DNA from: Hydrogenothermaceae bacterium | GTDB lineage: Bacteria > Aquificota > Aquificia > Aquificales > Hydrogenothermaceae | NCBI GenBank assembly: GCA_015490675.1 | Contig: WFXI01000177.1 | Coordinates: forward strand, 1-10,694 | Reading direction: 5' to 3' | DNA length: 10,694 nt | Shown: piece after piece, positions 1-6,043 of the stretch | Layout of the letters: every line of letters begins with the position of its first letter | Numbering within the stretch: position 1 is the stretch's first letter | Program-made: the position numbers and the translations under genes | Notes under the pieces: model-generated | Seen by the model: only the letters and a program-made list of their open reading frames with translations | What the model was told of the DNA's origin: nothing | Database searches by the model: none

Positions 1-282
1 ACTATATGGGATAGAAACGATTTTGATACTACTATTGATGTTCCTCAAAAAAAGGTTTTATCTGAACTATATGGGATAGAAACATTCCTAACAGACTTTG
101 AAAATTTCGTAAAACCCCTGTTTTATCTGAACTATATGGGATAGAAACAATAGATAATTATTATTACTTGTGAAAGTTTTATCCCATGTTTTATCTGAAC
201 TATATGGGATAGAAACACTGGTATATAAAAAACATTCCTTGCAGGAGCTCTTGGTTTTATCTGAACTATATGGGATAGAAAA
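1..282 (+). CRISPR. CRISPR array, leader-distal end (partial)
   Basis: The 29-nt repeat begins GTTTTATCTGAAC and ends ATGGGATAGAAAC. Copies lie at 1-18 (only the last 18 nt, cut by the window edge), 55-83, 120-148, 188-216 and 254-282. The middle copies are identical; the last ends in A instead of C. Spacers are 19-54 (36 nt), 84-119 (36), 149-187 (39) and 217-253 (37), all different. An ATAGAAAC end is typical of the 5' handle of crRNAs from type I and type III systems. This and the degenerate last repeat point to transcription on the + strand, with the leader off the left edge. No cas gene is in the window, so the subtype cannot be fixed. The repeat is only weakly palindromic (GTTT-ATC against GAT-AAAC). 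Spacer 1 is open as 12 codons starting at 19, compatible with a coding protospacer, but its source is unknown. Confidence 0.97.
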
Positions 283-285
283 AAA

Positions 286-377
286 TTATTAATTAGGTCA
301 CTACTCTCTTGGCTGAAACCCGGGGCAATGGGAGCCCCGCGGCCGGTCAAGAGGGTAGTGGTCCTTTTCTTATTAAT
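286..377. mobile_element. Small GC-rich inverted-repeat element (MITE-like) in a CRISPR spacer
   Basis: The core (294-369) is flanked by direct copies of TTATTAAT at 286-293 and 370-377, resembling an 8-bp target-site duplication. Its ends are imperfect inverted repeats: CACTACTCTCTTG at 299-311 against CAAGAGGGTAGTG at 348-360, with one mismatch. They extend outward as AGGTC (295-299) against GGTCCT (360-365). An inner hairpin pairs CGGGGC (321-326) with GCCCCG (334-339) around a 7-nt loop. The stretch 296-364 is about 65% G+C in an otherwise very A+T-rich region. Excising the element and one TTATTAAT leaves 38 nt between the repeat ending at 282 and the decayed repeat starting at 405, matching the neighbouring spacers. 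It encodes no protein, so movement would need a transposase in trans. The 8-bp repeats are 1 and 4 nt away from the inverted-repeat ends rather than flush, and are all A/T, which weakens the transposition reading. It could instead be a structured RNA or terminator. Confidence 0.5.
296..370 (+). terminator. Strong hairpin followed by a T-rich tract, possible terminator of the CRISPR transcript
   Basis: In RNA the outer arms 299-311 and 348-360 form a 13-bp stem with one G-U pair, and two further wobbles plus a G-C pair extend it. Inside sit an unpaired TGAAA segment and a second 6-bp G+C stem (321-326 with 334-339), extendable by CC/GG with one bulged C. TTTTCTT follows at 365-371. This fits a Rho-independent terminator for the array transcript and would separate it from the flagellar operon. 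The stem is longer and more elaborate than usual, and the T tract is interrupted, so termination may be incidental to another origin. Confidence 0.4.
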
Positions 378-404
378 GAATAAAATTTCTCCATTTTCTG
401 CAAC

Positions 405-433
405 ATTTTATCTGAAGTATATGGACTTTAATA
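405..433 (+). repeat. Decayed terminal CRISPR repeat
   Basis: Aligned without gaps to the 29-nt CRISPR repeat, this stretch matches at 21 of 29 positions. TTTTATCTGAA (406-416) and TATATGG (418-424) are exact, and most changes fall in the last third. This is far more than chance and has the same orientation as the array. It is best read as the former last repeat, now degenerate. It lies 122 nt beyond the last good repeat, too far for one spacer, unless the GC-rich element between them is an insertion. Confidence 0.8.
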
Positions 434-445
434 ATTAATAAATCA

Positions 446-474
446 TTGCCATCTTTCGAAAAATAAACTATACA
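446..474 (+). promoter_or_regulatory. Candidate sigma-70-type promoter of the flagellar operon
   Basis: TTGCCA (446-451) matches the -35 consensus at five of six positions. A spacer of exactly 17 nt leads to TATACA (469-474), a four-of-six match to the -10 box. Transcription would start near 481, giving a leader of only about 12 nt before the first ATG. The 8-bp palindrome TTTCGAAA (454-461) lies between the boxes and might be an operator. The surroundings are so A+T-rich that chance matches are common. I saw no convincing sigma-28 or sigma-54 promoter here. Confidence 0.45.
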
Positions 475-492
475 TAAATAAAAAACTGCAAA

Positions 493-3003
493 ATGAAAAA
501 CTTAACTATAGAAAACAATCAGCTTATTATAAGTGTTAAAAGTAATAAGAAGAAAAACAAACAAAAGAAAGGATTAGGTCTTTTTGATGAGCTTTTTAAA
601 GCTCAACTAAGTAAGGATTTAAAAAGTATAAACCAAAACACCAAAGAAATTTCCTCAAAGAAAGGAAAATCTGAAATTTTAAATAGTTTTTCTTTAGTAT
701 CTAAATACACCTATACTTCAAAAGACAAAAATAAAATTCAAGCTAATAGTGAAAAAACAAATAAGATCATACAAACTTTTAGTAATCAAAGTTTTGCTAG
801 CACTACAAGTTCCAAAGAAAAATACAATATTTATATAGATAATCTCAAATTAAAAAGTTATAAATTAGCAAATTTTAAATACATTAAAGATTACAAAGTA
901 GCAAAGTTTTCGGCTTTTGAAACAAAGCAATTGCCAGAAAACAAAGATAACAAAAAAAGTGAAATATTATTTAAGAATGAAAACGCTATAAATAAAAATT
1001 TATTTTTAAAGGAAAAATCAGAAAAAAAACTCCTAACAAACATTGATAATATATATCGTAAACATATTATAAATAATCCTTTGAAAATAGAATACAAAGT
1101 AAAAAACCTTAACCATGTATCTTTTGTTTCTAACAGCAATATAGAGAAACTTTCAAGTTTAATAAGAAATCCAAAAAAGATAGAAACCAGTAAAATAATC
1201 TCTTTAGTTAAAAGGTTTCTTTTAATATGGCAAAACTTAGGGAAAGAAATTTCTTTAAAAAATAGTCTGGACAATGGTAAAAGTGTTAAGCATACAGGTA
1301 AGAAAATTAATGATATACAAAATAATAATAATCTAAACATAAAACTTGATAATAATGCAAAGGTTAAAAATTTATCTTTAATAGAAATTAGAAATTTAGC
1401 TAAAAATAAAAAAGTTTTTACTATAAATAAGTTCCCATTTGAAATTACTAAAGGTAATTTTAACAACTACAAAGAGAAGCAAAGTTATCAACCTATACAC
1501 TTAAGTGATGTGAAAAATGAAACTATAGATAAATTAGCTTATAAAGCAAATCAGAAAAGCAGAGTATTTATTAATAAAAAAGAATTTAATAGTGAAAAGA
1601 CTACTTTAGAAAAAAGAACAATATTACAAGGAGATGAAAATAAAACATTTAAAAATAATAATCAAAAAAGAATCAAAAATCATAAAATAACTATAATTCC
1701 ATTACGAGAAAAATCAAAAACATTCCAAAATATACATAAATTTACTCAAGACCTAAAAAAAATAGATTTTAAAGATAAAATTAGTATCCGACGGTATGAA
1801 ATACATAGCTCTTATAAAACATTACAAAAAACAAACAACGAAAACAACAAAGTAGATAAAGCTAAGGTAGGAAAAACTCCACCAACTAAAAATTTTAATA
1901 AAAATGAAAGTAAACACTTAGAACATACGAATGAAAATTTATATACTCCCAATAGTCAAGGTATATTATTAACTAATGATATTCAAATACAAAATTCTTT
2001 GCAGAGCAGTAAAAATAAATCTTCAAAATTAATTAAAAATTCAGTACAACCAGTTATTGATAACTCTGTAAAAAAGGAAAATATAAAAAATACTAATTTA
2101 AATTATTCTCAAAACGATAAATACAAAGAATCAGCTCTTAAAAACACCAAAAATCAGGAAAAACTCGAAAACAAACCTATGTCAGATAGCAAAGTATCTA
2201 CTGAACATATTACAAAAGTAGATGATGTAATAAACAATGAAACAAATGTAAATTTAAAAGCAAATATGACTAACTATCAGGAACCAACTAATATTCAGTT
2301 TTTCAATGAAAGTACAAATCAACAACAAAATCAGACAATAACTTTAAACCAAAATATTCTAGTTATTAACCAGACCAAAAAATTAAATCTAAAAAAATTA
2401 TCTGGTGATAAAATTGAAGCTTTAAAAACAAACAAAACTACAAATACACTAAAAAAAGATATAAAACATAACAAAGCATTTAGTACCCAAATTCCAGAAG
2501 ATACTAAAATTTCAATCAAAGTAGAAGCCAGTGATGTAAATCTGTTAGATACAAACAATATTTCTCAAAATATAGATAGCAAACAGATTTTAGCAAATTT
2601 AAACCAAAATAATTCCCAAGAAAATAAATCAAATGAAGAAAAAATAGACTTGGTAGAATCTACAGAAATCAAAGAATTCTCAGAAAAATTAGAAAATCAA
2701 GAGGTAAAAAAACAAACAACTATAAGACAAACTATAGAAAAAATAGAAAATATGAAAAAATTAGCTACAAAGCATATTTTCTTGAAGCTTGTTTCTAAAG
2801 ATTTAGTTTTAAGAGCAAATCTCACAAACCAAAAATTAAACATTAGTATGTTAATAAACGAAGGTATTTATGATACATTCTATAAAGATGTAGAAAACAT
2901 AATTAAAGAGACAGGATTTGAGGAATACTCTCTTAAAATTAAAACACAAAAAGAGGTTAAGTCGTTTAGAAAACCTAAGGAAAGTATTAGTATTAGGGCT
3001 TAG
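493..3003 (+). CDS. fliK: Putative flagellar hook-length control protein FliK, very large and Lys/Asn-rich
   Basis: The 836-residue protein has no signal peptide or membrane segment. Residues 1 to about 740 are hydrophilic, low in complexity and packed with Lys, Asn, Ser and Gln, as in a long disordered ruler or linker. The only part that looks folded is the C-terminus (about 760-817). Its pattern resembles the FliK C-terminal domain: a short LKL-x-L segment, two amphipathic strands, a helix with regular hydrophobic spacing, then G-F-x-x-Y-S-L-K-I. In that family the C-terminal domain contacts the export gate protein FlhB to switch export from hook to filament subunits, and the N-terminal part measures hook length. 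Being first in an operon of rod, hook and export genes supports this. Size exceeds most FliK proteins. The ATG at 493 has no Shine-Dalgarno sequence, and the leader would be very short. FliK sequences are poorly conserved, so the name rests on one weak domain match plus context. Confidence 0.5.
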   Translation: MKNLTIENNQLIISVKSNKKKNKQKKGLGLFDELFKAQLSKDLKSINQNTKEISSKKGKSEILNSFSLVSKYTYTSKDKNKIQANSEKTNKIIQTFSNQSFASTTSSKEKYNIYIDNLKLKSYKLANFKYIKDYKVAKFSAFETKQLPENKDNKKSEILFKNENAINKNLFLKEKSEKKLLTNIDNIYRKHIINNPLKIEYKVKNLNHVSFVSNSNIEKLSSLIRNPKKIETSKIISLVKRFLLIWQNLGKEISLKNSLDNGKSVKHTGKKINDIQNNNNLNIKLDNNAKVKNLSLIEIRNLAKNKKVFTINKFPFEITKGNFNNYKEKQSYQPIHLSDVKNETIDKLAYKANQKSRVFINKKEFNSEKTTLEKRTILQGDENKTFKNNNQKRIKNHKITIIPLREKSKTFQNIHKFTQDLKKIDFKDKISIRRYEIHSSYKTLQKTNNENNKVDKAKVGKTPPTKNFNKNESKHLEHTNENLYTPNSQGILLTNDIQIQNSLQSSKNKSSKLIKNSVQPVIDNSVKKENIKNTNLNYSQNDKYKESALKNTKNQEKLENKPMSDSKVSTEHITKVDDVINNETNVNLKANMTNYQEPTNIQFFNESTNQQQNQTITLNQNILVINQTKKLNLKKLSGDKIEALKTNKTTNTLKKDIKHNKAFSTQIPEDTKISIKVEASDVNLLDTNNISQNIDSKQILANLNQNNSQENKSNEEKIDLVESTEIKEFSEKLENQEVKKQTTIRQTIEKIENMKKLATKHIFLKLVSKDLVLRANLTNQKLNISMLINEGIYDTFYKDVENIIKETGFEEYSLKIKTQKEVKSFRKPKESISIRA

Positions 3004-4915
3004 TATATTTTTCATATTATTTAATTTATCCTTTGCCCAAAAAGAAAATCAAAATTCTACCAAAGAAATACCACCACCAGTAATAGAACCTAAAAAAGAT
3101 TTCAAAAAACTTTATAATGATGCTATTCATTACTATAAAGTTGGTTCTTATTACACAGCAATAAATCTTTTATATAAACTTATTAGATATCCTACAAATC
3201 CATATTACAAGGATTCTTTGTATCTTCTTGCTAAAATTTACATAAAGATAGGAAGGAAAACAGGAATAAAAAAATATTTCTATACTGCTTTATCTTTACT
3301 AAATTTATATGCAGGAGTAGCGAAGAAGCTAAACTGGGATTACTACTACACAAAAGCTTATTTATTTGAAGTATGGGGTTTTTATGAAAGGGCAATGAAT
3401 TTTTACAAATTTGCCCTTTATAATGCAAAAAATCAAAAGCAAGAAATAAAAACACTAATAGGTATCATTAGAACTGCTGTTTGGCTGAAAAAGCTAGATA
3501 CAGTTTCAGCATTTGCAATCAGAATAAGTATCCAACAACTTTTAAAGCAAAATACTGATGAAGTTCAATTTTTAAATGGTCTAATACTTTTTGAAAAAGG
3601 CAAATATAAAGAAGCATCAAAATATTTGTTAAAAACTTATAAATACTATGAAACATACCTGATAGATAATCCACAGTTTTATTATATAGTTGCAGAAAAT
3701 ATGTATAGAATTGGAAAATACAAGTTTGCAAAACAACTGTTTAGAAAAATTATAGGAACAACTCAGGATTTAGAAATAATAAGAAAAGCAATTCTTAGAC
3801 TTGGTGATATAGATGTAAAACAAAAAGATTTAATATCAGCATTTAATCATTATTACTACTTAGCACAGGATTACAACAATACAAAAGAAGCAATTATAGC
3901 TAAGTTAAAAATACTTTCTCTAAAAGATAAAGAACCAATAAAAGAAAAATTAGCAAAAATTGAAGATGAAGATTTGAAAAATCCAATTAAATTTGTATAT
4001 CAAACTCTTATAAGCAATAGAAATACACCCTTAGGTAGATATGCATTAGGCAATTTTGGACAGTTGATATTAAAATACAATTCAGACTTTCTAATTAAAA
4101 AATTAAGCTGGGAACTATCAGTTTTAGAAACAGATAGACTAAGTTACGAAGAAAAGGAATACATAAGAGATTTATGGAAAGAAAAATTAATAAACATAGA
4201 GCCTAAATATTTATGTGAATTGTTTAAATCTAATCCAAGGTTCTTCGAAGTTGTATTTGATGAAAATACACTACTAAAACTAGCCAAGAAGTTAGGCAAA
4301 TGTAATTTAGATTACAGAATACACCTCTATAGATTTTTAGCACAAAAGTATAAAAAAGATATTTATAAGCTGAAATTAGCAGAAAGTTTATTTAATAAAC
4401 AAAAATACAAAGAAGCTTTAAAGGTTTTAAAAACTATTAAAAAGAAAAATTGCCAATTTTATACTGTTTTATCTAAAGTTTATATTTTCTTAGGAAAAGG
4501 TTTAGCAAATCTAAAAAAAAGATTAATAAGATGTAAAAATCCAGAAAGTCAAATTGTGGTTTCCTATATTCAAATTGATAAAAACTTAGATGATTCTATA
4601 AACATTGCAAAGGAAAATATAAAGTTTTTAGCAAAAAACTATGAGGAAGATATATTCATAGAAAAATTTATTGAAAAATTAATAACAAAAACATTTGAAA
4701 AAAATAAGTATCAACAAGTATTAAATATACTAAAAACTCTTTCCGAAAAGTATAAAGAAGACTGCAACATTAACAGCTGGTATATAATAGCTATGATAAG
4801 AGCAAATAAAGAAAAATTACCAGATATAAATGTTATAAAAAATTGCTCTAATAACTGGTCTAAGGTTGCAAATGAGATTTATCAAGATTACCAACTGACA
4901 AGAGGTATGAAATGA
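2918..4915 (+). CDS. Secreted TPR-repeat protein of the flagellar operon
   Basis: The 665-residue protein begins with a signal peptide: a basic N-region to about residue 22, a hydrophobic core at 23-39, and likely cleavage after SFA (residue 40). The rest is nearly all helical with degenerate tetratricopeptide motifs, clearest at about 63-95, 218-250, 255-285, 292-322 and 485-510. Six cysteines in the second half (433, 462, 512, 539, 616, 643) could form disulfides outside the cytoplasm. TPR arrays bind other proteins, so a periplasmic scaffold around the motor or rod is plausible. PflA of Campylobacter, a periplasmic TPR motor-disk protein, is a possible functional parallel; I cannot show homology. 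The only standard start that keeps the signal peptide is TTG at 2918, inside the previous gene, giving an 86-nt overlap. No clean ribosome binding site precedes it; AAGGAAAG near 2978 suggests a later non-standard start could be used. The gene ends by overlapping flgB by 4 nt (ATGA). Confidence 0.8.
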   Translation: MRNTLLKLKHKKRLSRLENLRKVLVLGLSIFFILFNLSFAQKENQNSTKEIPPPVIEPKKDFKKLYNDAIHYYKVGSYYTAINLLYKLIRYPTNPYYKDSLYLLAKIYIKIGRKTGIKKYFYTALSLLNLYAGVAKKLNWDYYYTKAYLFEVWGFYERAMNFYKFALYNAKNQKQEIKTLIGIIRTAVWLKKLDTVSAFAIRISIQQLLKQNTDEVQFLNGLILFEKGKYKEASKYLLKTYKYYETYLIDNPQFYYIVAENMYRIGKYKFAKQLFRKIIGTTQDLEIIRKAILRLGDIDVKQKDLISAFNHYYYLAQDYNNTKEAIIAKLKILSLKDKEPIKEKLAKIEDEDLKNPIKFVYQTLISNRNTPLGRYALGNFGQLILKYNSDFLIKKLSWELSVLETDRLSYEEKEYIRDLWKEKLINIEPKYLCELFKSNPRFFEVVFDENTLLKLAKKLGKCNLDYRIHLYRFLAQKYKKDIYKLKLAESLFNKQKYKEALKVLKTIKKKNCQFYTVLSKVYIFLGKGLANLKKRLIRCKNPESQIVVSYIQIDKNLDDSINIAKENIKFLAKNYEEDIFIEKFIEKLITKTFEKNKYQQVLNILKTLSEKYKEDCNINSWYIIAMIRANKEKLPDINVIKNCSNNWSKVANEIYQDYQLTRGMK

Positions 4916-5292
4916 TGGATATGATGTTTTCTGATATGGAAAAAATAGCTGTAAAAGCAAATTATTTTATGGAAAGAACAAAAATCATTCAAAGTAATAT
5001 AGCCAATGCAGATACACCTTTATACAAGCCAAAAGAACTAGTTTTTAAAACAATTTTAGAAGAAAATATAAAACTTAAAAAAACTGACCCAAGACACATA
5101 TCCCCAGAAAATAGTGAAAAGTATGAGATGAAGGTTGTAGAAGATGGATATGTTCACGGATACGATGGAAATAAAGTTAACTTAGAACACGAATTAGCAA
5201 AACTAGCAGAAAGTTCAATAATGTATAAGACTTTAATGGAATTGATGAAAAAAGAATCAGCTAAATTTTCCTATGTTATTACTGGGAGGTAA
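4912..5292 (+). CDS. flgB: Flagellar basal-body rod protein FlgB
   Basis: The product is a 126-residue proximal rod subunit, exported by the flagellar type III system and placed just outside the MS ring. The N-terminal rod signature QSNIANADTPLYKPKEL (27-43) is intact. The C-terminal half carries DGNKVNLEHELAKLAES (85-101) and a following helix, as in FlgB. Length is normal for the family. AGAGG at 4901-4905 sits about 6 nt before ATG 4912, which overlaps the upstream stop codon as ATGA, so translational coupling is likely. Four ATG codons occur in the first five positions (MMDMM), so the exact start could be 4912 or 4915. flgC follows after 6 nt. Confidence 0.95.
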   Translation: MMDMMFSDMEKIAVKANYFMERTKIIQSNIANADTPLYKPKELVFKTILEENIKLKKTDPRHISPENSEKYEMKVVEDGYVHGYDGNKVNLEHELAKLAESSIMYKTLMELMKKESAKFSYVITGR

Positions 5293-5298
5293 TAAATA

Positions 5299-5709
5299 AT
5301 GATTTTTAAAGGGTTAGAAATATCTGTTTCAGGAATGGATGCTCAAAGAGTTAGATTTGAAATAACAGCAAGTAATATAGCAAATGTTAACTCAACAGAT
5401 GCAGGTAATGGAGAGCCTTATAGAAGAAAAGTCCCTGTTTTTAAATCTGTATTGGAAGAAGAAATGGGAAAACCTATTTATAAAGTCAAAGTTGTAAAAA
5501 TAGAAGAAGATAAATCACCATTTAAGCTAAAATATGACCCTACCCATCCTGATGCTGATGAAAATGGATATGTTAAATTACCAAATGTTGACCCTCTTAG
5601 AGAAATGGTTGATATGATGTCTGCAATAAGAACTTATGAAGCAAATCTAACAGCTTTTAACACACATAAGGATATGATTAACAAAGCAATTGAGATTTTG
5701 AGAGTTTAA
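5299..5709 (+). CDS. flgC: Flagellar basal-body rod protein FlgC
   Basis: The product is a 136-residue proximal rod subunit partnering FlgB. The N-terminal rod motif TASNIANVNSTD (23-34) is present. The C-terminal half has the family-typical YDPTHPDADENGYVKLPNV (79-97) followed by a long helix with EMVDMMSAIRTYEANLTAFN (102-121), which packs into the rod. Length is as expected. A strong Shine-Dalgarno GGGAGG (5284-5289), overlapping the end of flgB, lies 9 nt before ATG 5299. The order flgB-flgC-fliE is the classic proximal-rod cluster. Confidence 0.97.
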   Translation: MIFKGLEISVSGMDAQRVRFEITASNIANVNSTDAGNGEPYRRKVPVFKSVLEEEMGKPIYKVKVVKIEEDKSPFKLKYDPTHPDADENGYVKLPNVDPLREMVDMMSAIRTYEANLTAFNTHKDMINKAIEILRV

Positions 5710-5728
5710 TTAGCTTTGGAGGAAAATA

Positions 5729-6028
5729 ATGAAAATAGACAACCAGTTTCTTAATCCTAATTTTATAAATATAGAAAATAAAGATAATAAAAATAATAGT
5801 GAAGATTATCCTTCGTTTTCAGAAACCCTTTTAAATTTTGTTGCAAATGTAAACAACAACCTTCAAGAAGGTAAAGATGCTAAAATGAAAATAATAAATG
5901 GAGAAGTTGAAAATTTAGAACAGCTTTTATTTAAAATGGAAAAAGCAGGAATATCATTAAAGTTAATTACAGAAATAAGAAATAAAGCATTAGAAAGTTA
6001 TCAAGAAATTATGAGAATGCAGGTTTAA
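5729..6028 (+). CDS. fliE: Flagellar hook-basal body protein FliE
   Basis: FliE is a small exported protein (99 residues, normal length) that joins the MS ring to the rod and is among the first substrates of the export apparatus. The first 27 residues are Asn/Lys-rich and variable. From about residue 30 the family pattern appears: SFSETLLNFVANVNNNL (29-45), a central helix, and the conserved C-terminal helix ending ALESYQEIMRMQV (87-99). A strong GGAGG (5718-5722) lies 6 nt before the ATG. It sits between flgC and fliF, the usual position. Confidence 0.94.
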   Translation: MKIDNQFLNPNFINIENKDNKNNSEDYPSFSETLLNFVANVNNNLQEGKDAKMKIINGEVENLEQLLFKMEKAGISLKLITEIRNKALESYQEIMRMQV

Positions 6029-6030
6029 TT

Positions 6031-6043
6031 AGAGGACAAATTG
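6031..6043 (+). promoter_or_regulatory. Ribosome binding site fixing the TTG start of fliF
   Basis: AGAGGA (6031-6036) lies 4-5 nt before TTG at 6041. No ATG or GTG is suitably placed, and translation from this TTG gives a normal FliF N-terminus about 23 residues ahead of the first membrane helix. The site lies in the 12-nt gap after fliE. Confidence 0.7.

Noticed and set aside
229..240. 12-nt identity between spacer 4 and fliF (6258-6269), a possible self-targeting spacer
   Set aside because: The match stops at both ends and covers a third of the spacer. In sequence this A+T-rich such matches arise by chance.
132..350. Minus-strand open frame of 72 codons over the CRISPR array
   Set aside because: Its repeated LSHIVQIK segments are simply the CRISPR repeat translated in reverse, and the rest comes from the GC-rich hairpin. 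It is not a gene.
296..364. GC-rich hairpin as an SRP RNA, tRNA-Sec, fluoride or guanidine riboswitch, or HDV-like ribozyme
   Set aside because: I could not find the conserved cores of these RNAs in either strand. The fold is a simple interrupted hairpin.
434..492. Sigma-28 or sigma-54 flagellar promoter upstream of the operon
   Set aside because: No TAAA/GCCGATAA pair or GG-N10-GC pattern with suitable flanks is present. Only the sigma-70-like boxes are reasonable.
891..1466. Minus-strand open frame of 191 codons, Leu/Phe-rich and looking membrane-like
   Set aside because: It is the reverse of the A-rich FliK-like gene: Lys/Asn codons read backwards become Phe/Leu/Ile. There is no ribosome binding site or independent support.
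5293..5298. Intergenic terminators or promoters inside the flagellar cluster
   Set aside because: Gaps are at most about 20 nt and hold only ribosome binding sites. No hairpin with a T-run was seen between the genes.
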